A DNA stretch of 64,000 nucleotides from Caenispirillum salinarum AK4 (GCF_000315795.1 NZ_ANHY01000021.1:62001-126000), one strand, 5' to 3'. Shown: positions 41,622 through 50,456, counted from the first letter of the stretch. Notes: generated by a model not told the origin, from the letters alone. Numbers and translations: made by a program.

Positions 41622-44132
41622 TTGCCGCCGGACCGCCCGGCGTGCAAACTGGCGCCCAGCGTCTCATCCAATTCTCCTACGCCGACCGAGGGACCCGCTC
41701 CGGCCGTGACCCTGGCCTTCGCCCCCGCACTGATGACCGCCCTGGTGGCCGCGCTCGGCGCCGCCGGCGCGCTGCTGGCGCTCACCCTGCTGCAGCGCCA
41801 CCACCGCGCGCGCTCGGACGCCCGCGCCAGCGCCCTGGCGGAACGTGTCGCCGCCCTGGAAGGGGCGCTGGCCGCCGCGCCCGACGGACACTTCATCTGG
41901 TTCCACCGCGACGGACCCGAGGAGGCGGCGGGCGGCTGCTCGCGCCGGCTGGCGGTTCTGCTGGGCCTGTTCCGCGGCACGGACACCCCCTGGAGCGACG
42001 TCGCCGGCGGTTTCGGCGGCGGCGAGACGGCCCGGCTGGAAGACGCCGTCGGCACCCTGCGGACCCATGGGGAGGGGTTCGAGATCGAACTGGAGCACCG
42101 CGACTCCGGCCGCCGCATCCTCGCCGTCGGCATCCGTGCGGTGCGCGACGACGGTGGTCCGCTGGCCGACGTGGTGTGGATGCGCGACGTCACCGAGGGT
42201 GCCGCAGCCGTCGAGGGCCTGACTGCCGAAACCGCCGCCCTGAGCGCCGAGCGGGACCGCCTGGGGGCGGCGCTGGATGGGCTTGACTGCCCCGTGTGGC
42301 TGCGTGACGAGAACCTGTCGCTGGTCTACGCCAACCGCGCCTACATGCTGGCCGTCGATGCCGCGGACCGCGACGCCGTCACCGCCGAGCAGCGCGAGCT
42401 GGCCTCGACCACCACCGCCCGGCGCCTGCGGGCGCTCGCCGCCGCCGCCCGCGCCGCCGGCACCCTGCGGCAGGAAGCCGTGCCCATCGTGGTGCGCGGC
42501 AACCGGCGGCTGATGGAGGTGTCCGAAGGGCCCATCAACCTGCCCGGCCGCACGCCCCACGACCAGCCGCGCCGTTTCACCGCCGGCGTCGCCTACGACG
42601 TCACCAGCCGCGAGGACCTGGCGAAACGCCTGGCCCGCGAGGACGCCGCCCATGCCGAGGTGCTGGAGCGCCTGTCCACCGCCATCGCCATCTTCGACAA
42701 CGACGCGCGGCTGCGCTTCTTCAACGCCAGCTTCTCGGAACTGTGGGCGCTGGACCCGGAATGGCTGTCGCAGGGGCCCGGCTACGGCGAGGTGCTGGAG
42801 ATCCTGCGCGAGAACCGCCAACTGCCCGAGGTGGCCGATTACCCCGCCTTCAAGGAAGGGGAACTGGCGCGCTTCCGCCACCAGCTCAGCGCGACGGAAG
42901 ACCTTCTGCACCTGCCCGACGGCTCAACCCTGCGGCGGGTGATCGCGCCGCACCCCATGGGCGGGCTGCTCTGCACCTTCGAGGACGTCACCGACCGCCT
43001 GGCGCTGGAACGCAGCTACAACACCCTCATCGCCGTCCACCGCGAGACCCTCGACCACCTGCGCGAGGCCGTGGCGGTGTTCGGCGACGATGGCCGCCTG
43101 CGCCTGTCCAATCCCACGTTCCTGGCAATGTGGGACCTGCAGCCCACCGACGTCGGCAGTCGGCCCCACGTCGTCCAGTTGGCGGAACGGCTGGACGACC
43201 TGTGCGCCAGCGAGCACGAGGCGCAGTCCCTGCACGCCTTCCTCGCGCCGCCCGCCCCCGGCGAGCGGTCGGCGCGGCGGGCGCGGCTCATCAAGGCCGA
43301 CGACACGGTGCTGGAGGCCGTCTCCGTCCCCCTGCCCGACGGCGGGGTGCTGGCGACCTTCGCCGACGTCACCGACAGCGCGCGGGTGGAGCGCGCCCTG
43401 CGCGAGCGCGCCGAGGCCCTGACCACGGCCGACCGGCTGAAAAGCCGCTTCCTCGCCAACGTCTCCTACGAACTGCGCACGCCGCTGACCACCGTGTCGG
43501 GCTTTGCCGAGATCCTGGCCGACGGCTATTACGGCCCGCTCAACCCGCGCCAGCAGGAATATGCGCGCTCGGTGGCGGAGACGGCGCAGTCGCTGGTGAC
43601 GCTGATCGACGACATTTCCGACCTGGCGTCCATCGAGGCCGGCGAACTGTCGCTGGAGCTGGACGCCTTCGACGTCCACGCCGCGCTGGCGAGCGTGCTT
43701 GCGCTCACCCGCGAGAGCATGAAGCGCAAAGAGGTGACGCTGAACTTCGACTGTCCGCCGGACACGGGCTGGATGGTCGCCGACGAGAAGCGCGTGAAGC
43801 AGGTTCTCTACCACCTTCTGTCCAACGCGGTGAAGTTCACGCCCCAGGGCGGCAGCGTCATCCTGGCGGCCCAGCGCGATGGGGCGGACATCGTCTTCAC
43901 GGTGGCCGACACCGGCGTCGGCATCGCGCAGGAGGACCAGCGGGTCATCTTCGACACCTTCGCCCGCGGGGGCGGCGCGCCCGGCCACGGCATGGGCCTG
44001 TCGCTGGTGCGCAGTTTCGTGGAACTGCACGGCGGCTCGGTAGAGCTGGTGTCGGTGCCCGACGAGGGGACGACCGTCATCTGCCGCATTCCGTCGGGCA
44101 CAGGCACGGAAAGCCGGCAGCTGGCGGGGTGA
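41622..44132 (+). CDS. divL: DivL-like PAS-domain kinase with tyrosine in place of the H-box histidine
   Basis: An 836-aa protein. An N-terminal membrane helix (residues 36-58) and a short coiled coil are followed by several PAS-like domains (roughly 85-190, 215-320, 350-460, 470-590), then a kinase core. The H-box reads FLANVSYELRTPLTTV with Y616 where ordinary kinases have histidine. The ATP-binding boxes are present (HLLSNAVKFTP, VADTGVGI, GHGMGLSLVRSFVELHGG). This tyrosine form defines DivL, which in Caulobacter controls the CckA-CtrA cell-cycle pathway and senses DivK. The TTG start has AGGAAGG eight bases upstream; a GTG at 41706 is an alternative. Symbol by similarity. Confidence 0.85.
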   Translation: MPPDRPACKLAPSVSSNSPTPTEGPAPAVTLAFAPALMTALVAALGAAGALLALTLLQRHHRARSDARASALAERVAALEGALAAAPDGHFIWFHRDGPEEAAGGCSRRLAVLLGLFRGTDTPWSDVAGGFGGGETARLEDAVGTLRTHGEGFEIELEHRDSGRRILAVGIRAVRDDGGPLADVVWMRDVTEGAAAVEGLTAETAALSAERDRLGAALDGLDCPVWLRDENLSLVYANRAYMLAVDAADRDAVTAEQRELASTTTARRLRALAAAARAAGTLRQEAVPIVVRGNRRLMEVSEGPINLPGRTPHDQPRRFTAGVAYDVTSREDLAKRLAREDAAHAEVLERLSTAIAIFDNDARLRFFNASFSELWALDPEWLSQGPGYGEVLEILRENRQLPEVADYPAFKEGELARFRHQLSATEDLLHLPDGSTLRRVIAPHPMGGLLCTFEDVTDRLALERSYNTLIAVHRETLDHLREAVAVFGDDGRLRLSNPTFLAMWDLQPTDVGSRPHVVQLAERLDDLCASEHEAQSLHAFLAPPAPGERSARRARLIKADDTVLEAVSVPLPDGGVLATFADVTDSARVERALRERAEALTTADRLKSRFLANVSYELRTPLTTVSGFAEILADGYYGPLNPRQQEYARSVAETAQSLVTLIDDISDLASIEAGELSLELDAFDVHAALASVLALTRESMKRKEVTLNFDCPPDTGWMVADEKRVKQVLYHLLSNAVKFTPQGGSVILAAQRDGADIVFTVADTGVGIAQEDQRVIFDTFARGGGAPGHGMGLSLVRSFVELHGGSVELVSVPDEGTTVICRIPSGTGTESRQLAG

Positions 44133-44163
44133 CGGGGCGTCAGCGGCTGGCGTGGTGCGGGGA

Positions 44164-44330
44164 TAGCCACCACGACACCAATGGCCCCAAGACAGCGCGC
44201 GCTGGCGCACCGGAACGCCCGCCGGCGACCTCTTCACCCGGTTTAAGCGCTTGATCGATCCCACCAGGAAGCGACGGAGCCCGAGGGAGGCCGTGGCTCC
44301 CTCGCATTTCACTGCAGCGCAACCGGAAAA
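44164..44330 (+). repeat. Interspersed inverted-repeat element, copy D (degenerate)
   Basis: A diverged copy in the same orientation as copy A. The left arm is ccaccacgacaccaatggc, then gcgcgcgctggcgc, a poorly conserved middle, and the palindrome gagggaggccgtggctccctc. The right arm is lost near the ilvE terminator. It fills most of the 266-base gap between the divL-like and ilvE genes. Confidence 0.7.
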
Positions 44331-44337
44331 CGGTATG

Positions 44338-44369
44338 AAAAACGGGGCGGCCCCGTGGGAGCCGCCCCG
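44338..44369 (-). terminator. Intrinsic terminator of ilvE
   Basis: A perfect 9-bp stem (cggggcggc with its complement, nine-base loop) is followed on the minus strand by TTTTT. It lies 30 bases downstream of the ilvE stop. Confidence 0.88.
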
Positions 44370-44398
44370 CTTTCGTCATCCGGTACGGTGCCGCCGGG

Positions 44399-45310
44399 TC
44401 AGGCGGCGGAGTGGCGGGCCGAGGCCGCCTTGTCATGGGTGCGCCCGACCAGGGCGTCGTAGTCCTCCACCAGCGCCTTGCAGACGTCGCCGGGGGTGAA
44501 GCTGTAGGGGCCGATCTCGCGCACCGGCGTGACCTCGGCGGCCGTGCCGGTCAGGAAGCATTCGGTGGCGTCGGCCATCTCTTCGGGCATGATCTTGCGC
44601 TCGACCACCTTCAGGCCGCGCTTCTTCGCCAGCTCGATGACCGTGCGGCGCGTGATGCCGTCCAGGAAGCAGTCCGGCGTCGGCGTGTGCAGGTCGCCAT
44701 TCATCAGGAAGAAGATGTTGGCGCCCGTCGCCTCGGCCACCTGACCGCGCCAGTCCAGCAGCAGGGCGTCGTCGTAGCCTTCGTTCTCGGCCTTGTGCTT
44801 GGACATGGTGCAGATCATGTACAGGCCCGCCGCCTTGGACTTGACCGGCGCGGTGCGCGGGTCGGGGCGGCGCCAGTCGGAAATCGCCAGGCGGATGCCG
44901 CGCAGGCGGGCTTCCGGCGAGAAGTAGCTGGGCCACGGCCAGGTCGCGATGGCGACGTGGGTCTTGGTCTGCTGGGCGGACACGCCCATCTGCTCGGACC
45001 CGCGCCAGGCGATGGGGCGGACGTAGCCGTCGACGATGTTGTTGGCCTTGACCGTCTCGATGGTGGCGGCGTCGATCTCCTCCACCGTCATGGGAATCTC
45101 GAAGCCAAGCTCCTTGGCCGAATCGATCAGGCGCTGGGAGTGTTCGCGCAGCTTGAACACGTTGCCCGCGTAGACACGCTCGCCCTCGAACACCGCCGAC
45201 GCATAGTGCAGGGCGTGGGTCAGCACGTGCACCTTGGCGTCGCGCCAGTCAACAAGCTTGCCGTCGTGCCAGATCAGGCCGTCGCGGTCGTCGAAGGAGG
45301 GAACCGACAT
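44399..45310 (-). CDS. ilvE: Branched-chain amino acid aminotransferase
   Basis: A 303-aa class IV PLP aminotransferase, the likely housekeeping enzyme for leucine, isoleucine and valine. It shows HYASAVFEGERVYAGNVFKL early on, the PLP lysine region MSKHKAENEGYDDALLLDWR, then VAEATGANIFFLMNGDLHTP and FLDGITRRTVIELAKKRGL. The length is as expected. It is divergent from a MarR-type regulator with a 182-base gap holding a dyad. This arrangement of ilvE beside a MarR/OmpR/kinase set appears, from memory, to be common in Rhodospirillales. A second class IV enzyme lies at 16464-17327. Confidence 0.95.
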   Translation of the reverse strand: MSVPSFDDRDGLIWHDGKLVDWRDAKVHVLTHALHYASAVFEGERVYAGNVFKLREHSQRLIDSAKELGFEIPMTVEEIDAATIETVKANNIVDGYVRPIAWRGSEQMGVSAQQTKTHVAIATWPWPSYFSPEARLRGIRLAISDWRRPDPRTAPVKSKAAGLYMICTMSKHKAENEGYDDALLLDWRGQVAEATGANIFFLMNGDLHTPTPDCFLDGITRRTVIELAKKRGLKVVERKIMPEEMADATECFLTGTAAEVTPVREIGPYSFTPGDVCKALVEDYDALVGRTHDKAASARHSAA

Positions 45311-45350
45311 GTTTCTGCGCCTCTTGGTGATAGAAATTTAGCCGTACCGG

Positions 45351-45365
45351 GTTATCCTCGGTAAC
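45351..45365. promoter_or_regulatory. Dyad in the ilvE/marR intergenic region
   Basis: GTTA-TCCTCGG-TAAC forms an interrupted inverted repeat in the gap between the divergent genes, about 40 bases from the ilvE start. It could be the operator of the neighbouring MarR-type protein. This rests on position and symmetry only. Confidence 0.35.
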
Positions 45366-45492
45366 ATTGTTCCCGCAGATATGTCAATATGACTGTCCCA
45401 TGCAGTTTATGCCATACTGCCCTGTGTCGGACGCCCCCGGCCAGGTCCGCCCGCCCGCCACCGACCACAGCCGAGACGCGCGCAAAGCTTCC

Positions 45493-46005
45493 ATGTCAGA
45501 CATCAAATCCGGCGCAAACCTTCTGTTCCTCCGCGAGGAGGAACTTCGCCAGGGCATCGAGCTTCTGTTCTTCGCCTATCGCGACTTCACCGGCGAGGCC
45601 GATGCCATGCTCGCCAAGCACGGCTTCGGTCGGGCGCACCACCGCGTCATCTACTTCGTCGGCCGCCGCCCCGGCATGAGCGTGAGCGAGCTTCTGGGCA
45701 TCCTGAAGATCACCAAGCAGAGCCTGTCGCGCGTGCTCAGCCAGCTGGTGCGCGAGGGCTTCATCACCCAGAAGCAGGGCACGCGCGACCGCCGCCAGCG
45801 CCTGCTGGAACTGACCGACAAGGGCGTCGCGCTGGAAGCCGAGTTGACCGAGCGTCAGCGCCGCCGCATCGCCCGCGCCTTCCGCGAGGCGGGGCCGGGA
45901 GCGGTCGACGGTTTCCGCAAGGTGCTGACGGGCATGATCGACGAGCCCGACCGCAGCCACTTCATGGCCGCCGCCGCACCGACCGGCCGCCGCCGCCGCC
46001 CCTGA
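45493..46005 (+). CDS. MarR-family regulator (PetP-like)
   Basis: A 170-aa regulator with the winged helix-turn-helix of the MarR family: SVSELLGILKITKQSLSRVL around residues 66-85, followed by the wing QGTRDRRQRLLELTDKG. The dimerisation helices flank it. The start at 45493 gives a normal N-terminus; an in-frame ATG 126 bases earlier falls in the promoter region. Next downstream is an OmpR-type response regulator, the same order as PetP-PetR in Rhodobacter capsulatus, where the pair affects cytochrome bc1 expression. Whether that role holds here is inference. Confidence 0.88.
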   Translation: MSDIKSGANLLFLREEELRQGIELLFFAYRDFTGEADAMLAKHGFGRAHHRVIYFVGRRPGMSVSELLGILKITKQSLSRVLSQLVREGFITQKQGTRDRRQRLLELTDKGVALEAELTERQRRRIARAFREAGPGAVDGFRKVLTGMIDEPDRSHFMAAAAPTGRRRRP

Positions 46006-46036
46006 CCCGGCTGCCCGCAAGACGGAGATGATCCGC

Positions 46037-46753
46037 ATGACCGCCGACGAGGCGCCCCACATCCTGGTGGTCGACGACGACGAACGGCTGCGCCGCCTGC
46101 TGCGCAAGTACCTGACGGACCACGGATATCTGGTCTCAACCGCCGCCGACGCGGCCGAGGCCCGGGCGCAGATGGCGGCGCTGGCCTTCGACCTTCTGGT
46201 GTTGGACGTCATGATGCCGGGCGAGAACGGCCTGGACCTCACCAAGGCCCTGCGCGCCGACGGTGCGGCGGTGCCCATTCTCATGCTGACGGCCATGGGC
46301 GAGACCGAGGACCGCATCAACGGACTGGCCAACGGGGCCGACGACTATCTGGCCAAGCCGTTCGAGCCGCGCGAACTGCTGCTGCGCATCGCTTCCATCC
46401 TCCGCCGCACGGCACCCGCCCCGGCCCCGGCGGCCGAGGCGGCGGCGGGCGACGTCCCGCCGGTCCTGCGGTTCGGCGCATTCCAGTACGACCGCACGCG
46501 CGAGGACTTGTCCCACGACGGCGTCCGCATCCATCTGACAGGGGCGGAGGCCGCGCTGCTGCGCGCGCTGGCCGACCACCCGTTCGAGGTGCTCGGCCGC
46601 GAGGACCTGGCGGCGATGACCGGCACCAGCGGCGCCGGGCGCAACGTCGACGTCCAGGTCACCCGCCTGCGCAAGAAGCTGGAGGACGACCCGCGGCTGC
46701 CGCGCTATCTTCAGACCGTGCGCGGCAAGGGATACATGCTGCGGCCCGACTGA
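46037..46753 (+). CDS. OmpR-family response regulator (PetR-like)
   Basis: A 238-aa two-component response regulator. The receiver domain has the acidic pair in ILVVDDDERL, the phospho-acceptor aspartate in DLLVLDVMMPG (D57) and the lysine in DDYLAKPFEPREL. The DNA-binding domain (about 140-235) is a winged helix with GRNVDVQVTRLRKKLEDDPR and ending TVRGKGYMLRPD. The ATG at 46037 has GGAG nine bases upstream; an ATG nine bases earlier is too close to the same site. Its partner kinase is encoded 38 bases downstream, so a phosphorelay pair is very likely. The input signal is unknown. Confidence 0.93.
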   Translation: MTADEAPHILVVDDDERLRRLLRKYLTDHGYLVSTAADAAEARAQMAALAFDLLVLDVMMPGENGLDLTKALRADGAAVPILMLTAMGETEDRINGLANGADDYLAKPFEPRELLLRIASILRRTAPAPAPAAEAAAGDVPPVLRFGAFQYDRTREDLSHDGVRIHLTGAEAALLRALADHPFEVLGREDLAAMTGTSGAGRNVDVQVTRLRKKLEDDPRLPRYLQTVRGKGYMLRPD

Positions 46754-46791
46754 CACCGGGCCACCGGGCCACAAGGACGGACGAGACCGCG

Positions 46792-48225
46792 ATGGGCATT
46801 TCCATCTCACGCTCCGGCGGAACGGGCGCCGACGGCACGGAGGACGCCGGCCGCACGGCCGACCCGTCCCGTGACGACCGGCCGCGCCGCCGGCGCCTGC
46901 TGCGCACGCCGCGCAGCCTGAAGAAGCTGGCGCCGCGCGGGCTGATGGGCCGGTCGCTGCTCATCATCATCACGCCGCTGGTCATCACGCAGGTGGTGGC
47001 GGCCATCATTTTCTACGACCGCCACTGGGACACCATGCTGCGCCGGCTGACCGGCGGCCTGGCGGGCGAGATCGCGCTGGTCTCCGACATGCTGCGCCGG
47101 ATGCCCGACGAGGAAGCGCGCGCCCAGCTTCTGACCAACGTGCACCACCGCCTGCACCTGGCGATCACCCTGCAGGAGGGCGCCATCCTGCCCAACCGCG
47201 CCAAGGCCGAGCCCTGGGGCCAGATGGAAAACGCCCTCGTGAACGCATTGGACGAGCGTGTGCGGCGGCCCTTCATCATCGACACCGAGTCGGTGGAGGA
47301 CCGGGTGGAAATCCGCGTGCAACTGGCCGACGGCGTGCTGCGCGTGCTGGCCCCGCGCAAGCGTCTGTTCAGCTCCACCACCTACATCTTCGTGCTGTGG
47401 ATGGTCGGCACGTCGATGCTGCTGATGGGCATCGCCACCGTCTTCATGCGCAATCAGGTGCGCAGCGTCCGCCGCCTGGCCGCCACCGCCAACAGCTTCG
47501 GCAAGGGCCGCGAGGTGCCGCGCCTGAAGGTGGAAGGCGCGCGCGAGGTGCGGCAGGCCAGCCTGGCCTTCAACCAGATGCGCGAGCGCATCACCCGCCA
47601 GATCGAGCAGCGAACGGAAATGCTGGCCGGCGTGTCCCACGACCTGCGCACGCCCCTGACACGGATGAAGCTGCAGCTCGCCATGCTCGACGACGAGGAC
47701 GAGGACGTCGCCGCCCTGCGCGAGGACATCGCCGAGATGGAGCGCATGCTCAACGACTACCTGGCCTTCGCCCGCGGCGAGGGGACCGAGGGCATCGCCC
47801 CCACCGACCTGGGCGCCCTGCTCTTTGAGGTGGCGGCGCGCTTTCGCCGCCAGAACCACCCGGTCGACCTGCACCTGGAGCGCGACCTGGTGCTGCCGCT
47901 CAAGCGCAACGCCATGGAGCGTTGCCTGCAGAACCTGATCGGCAACGCCATGCGCTACGGCAGCCATGTGGCGGTGCGCGCCGGCTTGCGGGACGGGACC
48001 ATCGTCATCCTCATTGACGACGACGGCCCCGGCATCCCCGAGGACAAGCGCGAGGCCGTATTCAAGGCCTTCGTGCGGCTGGAGGGCTCGCGCAATCCCA
48101 AGACCGGCGGCACGGGCCTGGGCCTGACCATCGCCCGCGACATCGTGCGCAGCCACGGCGGCGACATCACGCTCGACCGCAGCCCGCTCGGCGGACTGCG
48201 GGTGCGGGTGGAACTGCCGGTGTAG
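46792..48225 (+). CDS. EnvZ-type sensor histidine kinase
   Basis: A 477-aa membrane kinase. It has a basic cytoplasmic start, a first transmembrane helix at about 53-75 (GRSLLIIITPLVITQVVAAI), a periplasmic sensor part of about 120 residues, a second helix at about 196-218, a HAMP domain (RNQVRSVRRLAATANSFGKG), the H-box AGVSHDLRTPLTRMK with H283, and ATPase boxes NLIGNAMRYG, DDDGPGIP and GGTGLGLTIARDIV. It would phosphorylate the response regulator encoded just upstream. The stop lies three bases from the convergent hydrolase gene, with no terminator between. Confidence 0.94.
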   Translation: MGISISRSGGTGADGTEDAGRTADPSRDDRPRRRRLLRTPRSLKKLAPRGLMGRSLLIIITPLVITQVVAAIIFYDRHWDTMLRRLTGGLAGEIALVSDMLRRMPDEEARAQLLTNVHHRLHLAITLQEGAILPNRAKAEPWGQMENALVNALDERVRRPFIIDTESVEDRVEIRVQLADGVLRVLAPRKRLFSSTTYIFVLWMVGTSMLLMGIATVFMRNQVRSVRRLAATANSFGKGREVPRLKVEGAREVRQASLAFNQMRERITRQIEQRTEMLAGVSHDLRTPLTRMKLQLAMLDDEDEDVAALREDIAEMERMLNDYLAFARGEGTEGIAPTDLGALLFEVAARFRRQNHPVDLHLERDLVLPLKRNAMERCLQNLIGNAMRYGSHVAVRAGLRDGTIVILIDDDGPGIPEDKREAVFKAFVRLEGSRNPKTGGTGLGLTIARDIVRSHGGDITLDRSPLGGLRVRVELPV

Positions 48226-48228
48226 ACC

Positions 48229-49446
48229 TCAGTCCGGCGCCGTGCCGGAGACCTTTTCGGCGAGGAAGGCGCGGATCGCCTCGCCGGCCTGCGCAATGCC
48301 GATGACGCCGTCGAGGTGGCCGCGGGTGCCCTGAAGCTCCACGATGTCCACCGGCGTGCCGTCGGCACCGATCAGCGTCGCCGTCTCGCGCACCTTCTCG
48401 GGGAAGAAGATCAGGTCCTCGGGCGCATGGATCACCAGCGCCGGCGCCTCGATGGCGGCCAGCCCATCCGCCAGCGATCCGCCGTGGCCGGTCAGAAAGG
48501 TCTGGTTGGCCTTCACCAGGTACAGGAAATGATTGGCGTCGGACTTGGCCGCACGGGCGGCGGCGACCTGATCCAGCACGGCCTCCACCTGATACTGCGC
48601 CTCCATGCTGCGGGCGGGATCGGCGGAGGCGTCCGCCCAGGCGCGGCCGAAGGTGTCGTCGGCCCATTCCCAGTGATTGGCCTGCAGGGTCACCAGCTTC
48701 AGCGCCTCGGCCAGCCCGGCCGTCGGCGGCGTACCGCCGTAGTAATCGCCGCCCTGCCAGTTGGGGTCCAGCCTGATGGGCGCGGCCCAGGCGTTCAGCC
48801 AGCCGATCAGGTAGGCGTCGGACGCGCCCGAGCCGATGACGGGAATGACGCGCTCCACCATGTCGGGATAGGCGCTGGCCCACTCGTAGGCCTGCAAGGA
48901 CCCCATGGAGGCCCCCATGACGGCGTGCAGGCGCTCGATCCCCAGGCTTTCCACCAGCGCCTTTTGCACGTTGACGAAATCGCGGATGGTCACCACCGGG
49001 AAGTCCATGCCCCAGGGCTCGCCGGTCTCGGGATTGATGCTGGCCGGGCCGGTGGTGGTGACGTTGGGGTCGCCGGTGTTCAGGTTCACCAGCGTGTCCG
49101 ACGAGATGACGTAGTACCTGTCGGTGTCGATAGGCTTTCCGGGGCCGATGATGCTGTCCCAGTAGCCTGGCGCGGCGTCGTCGGCGGCATATTTTCCGGC
49201 CGCGTGACCGGTGCCGGAGAAGAAATGCGTGATCAGGATGGCGTTGTCTTTCGCCTCGTTCAGGGTGCCGTAGGCCTCCCACCCCACCTTGACCGGCGCG
49301 ATGGTCTCGCCGCCGGCGGTGGTGTACTCGGGCATGTCGAAGACCTGCTTCTCCACCAGCTCGTCATAGGCGGCGGCCGGCCCGGCGGCCAGAAGACCGA
49401 CCGCCACGGCGGTCGAGGCGGCCAGGCGTGAAAGGGTAAAAGCCAT
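48229..49446 (-). CDS. Exported MetX-like alpha/beta hydrolase
   Basis: A 405-aa protein similar to homoserine O-acetyltransferase (MetX) but with a signal peptide (about residues 1-26, ending GPAAA). The catalytic serine is S180 in VMGASMGSLQAYEW, with an aspartate in HAPEDLIFFP and the histidine in GTRGHLDGV. Export would place it in the periplasm, where acetyl-CoA is absent, so it probably acts as a hydrolase or acyltransferase on other substrates. The start at 49446 was chosen because it gives the signal peptide; in-frame sequence upstream overlaps the csaA gene end. No function is assigned. Confidence 0.82.
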   Translation of the reverse strand: MAFTLSRLAASTAVAVGLLAAGPAAAYDELVEKQVFDMPEYTTAGGETIAPVKVGWEAYGTLNEAKDNAILITHFFSGTGHAAGKYAADDAAPGYWDSIIGPGKPIDTDRYYVISSDTLVNLNTGDPNVTTTGPASINPETGEPWGMDFPVVTIRDFVNVQKALVESLGIERLHAVMGASMGSLQAYEWASAYPDMVERVIPVIGSGASDAYLIGWLNAWAAPIRLDPNWQGGDYYGGTPPTAGLAEALKLVTLQANHWEWADDTFGRAWADASADPARSMEAQYQVEAVLDQVAAARAAKSDANHFLYLVKANQTFLTGHGGSLADGLAAIEAPALVIHAPEDLIFFPEKVRETATLIGADGTPVDIVELQGTRGHLDGVIGIAQAGEAIRAFLAEKVSGTAPD

Positions 49447-49529
49447 GCGTGACGTCCTCCCGGTTGTTGTGCAGCAATGACAACCGGTTAAACCCGAGTC
49501 GGTCAATCGGGAATCGGACGTAAGCGGCT

Positions 49530-49880
49530 TCAGTGCAGACGCTGGCCGTTCGGCACGGGCTGGTCCGGGGCGATGAGGACGATGCCGCCGTCGGGGTCGG
49601 CGAATCCCAGGACCAGGCATTCGGACATGAACTTGCCGATCTGCTTGGGCGGGAAGTTGACCACCGCTGCCACCTGCCGGCCCTCCAGGCTTTCGGGCGT
49701 GTAGTTCGCGGTGACCTGGGCGGAGGTGCGCCGTTCGCCGATGTCGGGCCCGAAGTCGATCCACATCTTGATGGCCGGCTTGCGGGCCTCCGGGTAGGGC
49801 TCGGCGCGGGTGATCGTGCCGACGCGGATGTCGACCTTCAGGAAGTCGTCGAAGGTGATGGTGCCGTCATCCTGGGCCAT
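49530..49880 (-). CDS. csaA: tRNA-binding protein CsaA
   Basis: A 116-aa single-domain OB-fold protein of the tRNA-binding EMAP-II family. Features are ITFDDFLKVDIRVGTITRAE at the start, ARKPAIKMWIDFG, TSAQVTANYTPESLEGRQVA and FPPKQIGKFMSECLVLG. CsaA has been described as an export-related chaperone in Bacillus and binds tRNA; its role in alphaproteobacteria is unclear. It is upstream of, and in the same direction as, the exported MetX-like gene, with an 83-base gap. Confidence 0.92.
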   Translation of the reverse strand: MAQDDGTITFDDFLKVDIRVGTITRAEPYPEARKPAIKMWIDFGPDIGERRTSAQVTANYTPESLEGRQVAAVVNFPPKQIGKFMSECLVLGFADPDGGIVLIAPDQPVPNGQRLH

Positions 49881-50117
49881 GGCCGCGCGCTCCTTGCCGT
49901 CGAGAGGAGCGGCGAGCGTAGCCGGAGCGGATCAGCGAGGACAAGGCCAGGGCGGCCGACCCACCGCAAGTTGCATCATCCGTTGCGGCAGGCATCGAAT
50001 CCGGCTTGGATGGCGAAGGTCGGCGAAAGCAGCAGCGCCGGGGTCAGGCGGCGCGATCGGGGGGATGGGCTTCCCCGGCCGTGGCGGAGGCCCCGCCGAC
50101 CGACGGAGGAGGATGCG

Positions 50118-50210
50118 ATGAACTGGTTATCCAGGCTTCGTATCACCCTTAGGAACGACAAGACCCAGAGCGCCTTGACCTTCAGCCTCCGGGTCCACTT
50201 CGACTCGTAA
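50118..50210 (+). CDS. Possible 30-aa small protein
   Basis: An ATG preceded by GGAGGAGG with five bases between starts a 30-codon frame MNWLSRLRITLRNDKTQSAL ending FDS. It is basic in the first half, with a possible amphipathic helix. A GC hairpin follows about seven bases after the stop. The strong ribosome-binding site is the main support. It could be a real small protein, a leader peptide or chance. Confidence 0.35.
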   Translation: MNWLSRLRITLRNDKTQSALTFSLRVHFDS

Positions 50211-50391
50211 GGAAACGGGTGGGGCGTGGCCGCGCCTCACCCACTCCGTCTTCAAAGGTAGCGGCCCCCGGGGCCCCCTGCAAGTCCTCGCCACAACGCG
50301 ATGCCTCACAACGGCTTCTTGCAACGCCTTCCGTTGCTTTCGGCAGCGAATCGGGGCGTGGCCGCAGTCCAGTGCGACCGCTTCAACGCAA

Positions 50392-50424
50392 ACCGGCCGC
50401 CCTGCGGGATGCGGGGCGGCCGGT
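50392..50424 (-). terminator. Terminator of the phasin gene
   Basis: A perfect 11-bp stem (accggccgccc with its complement, 11-base loop) lies 32 bases past the phasin stop on the minus strand and is followed by TTTG. The T-run is short, but the stem is strong. Confidence 0.7.
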
Positions 50425-50456
50425 GCAACGCTCGGCGGATGCCGTGGCGGCGAAGA

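Larger units (their letters stand above)
49881..50456. other. Intergenic stretch between csaA and the phasin gene
   Basis: About 576 bases without a large gene. The left part holds the csaA promoter region. At 50118-50210 is a 30-codon reading frame with a very good ribosome-binding site, described separately. It is followed by an imperfect GC hairpin (about 50217-50240) and a GC-rich region of no recognised content. At the right end lies the phasin terminator. Confidence 0.6.
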
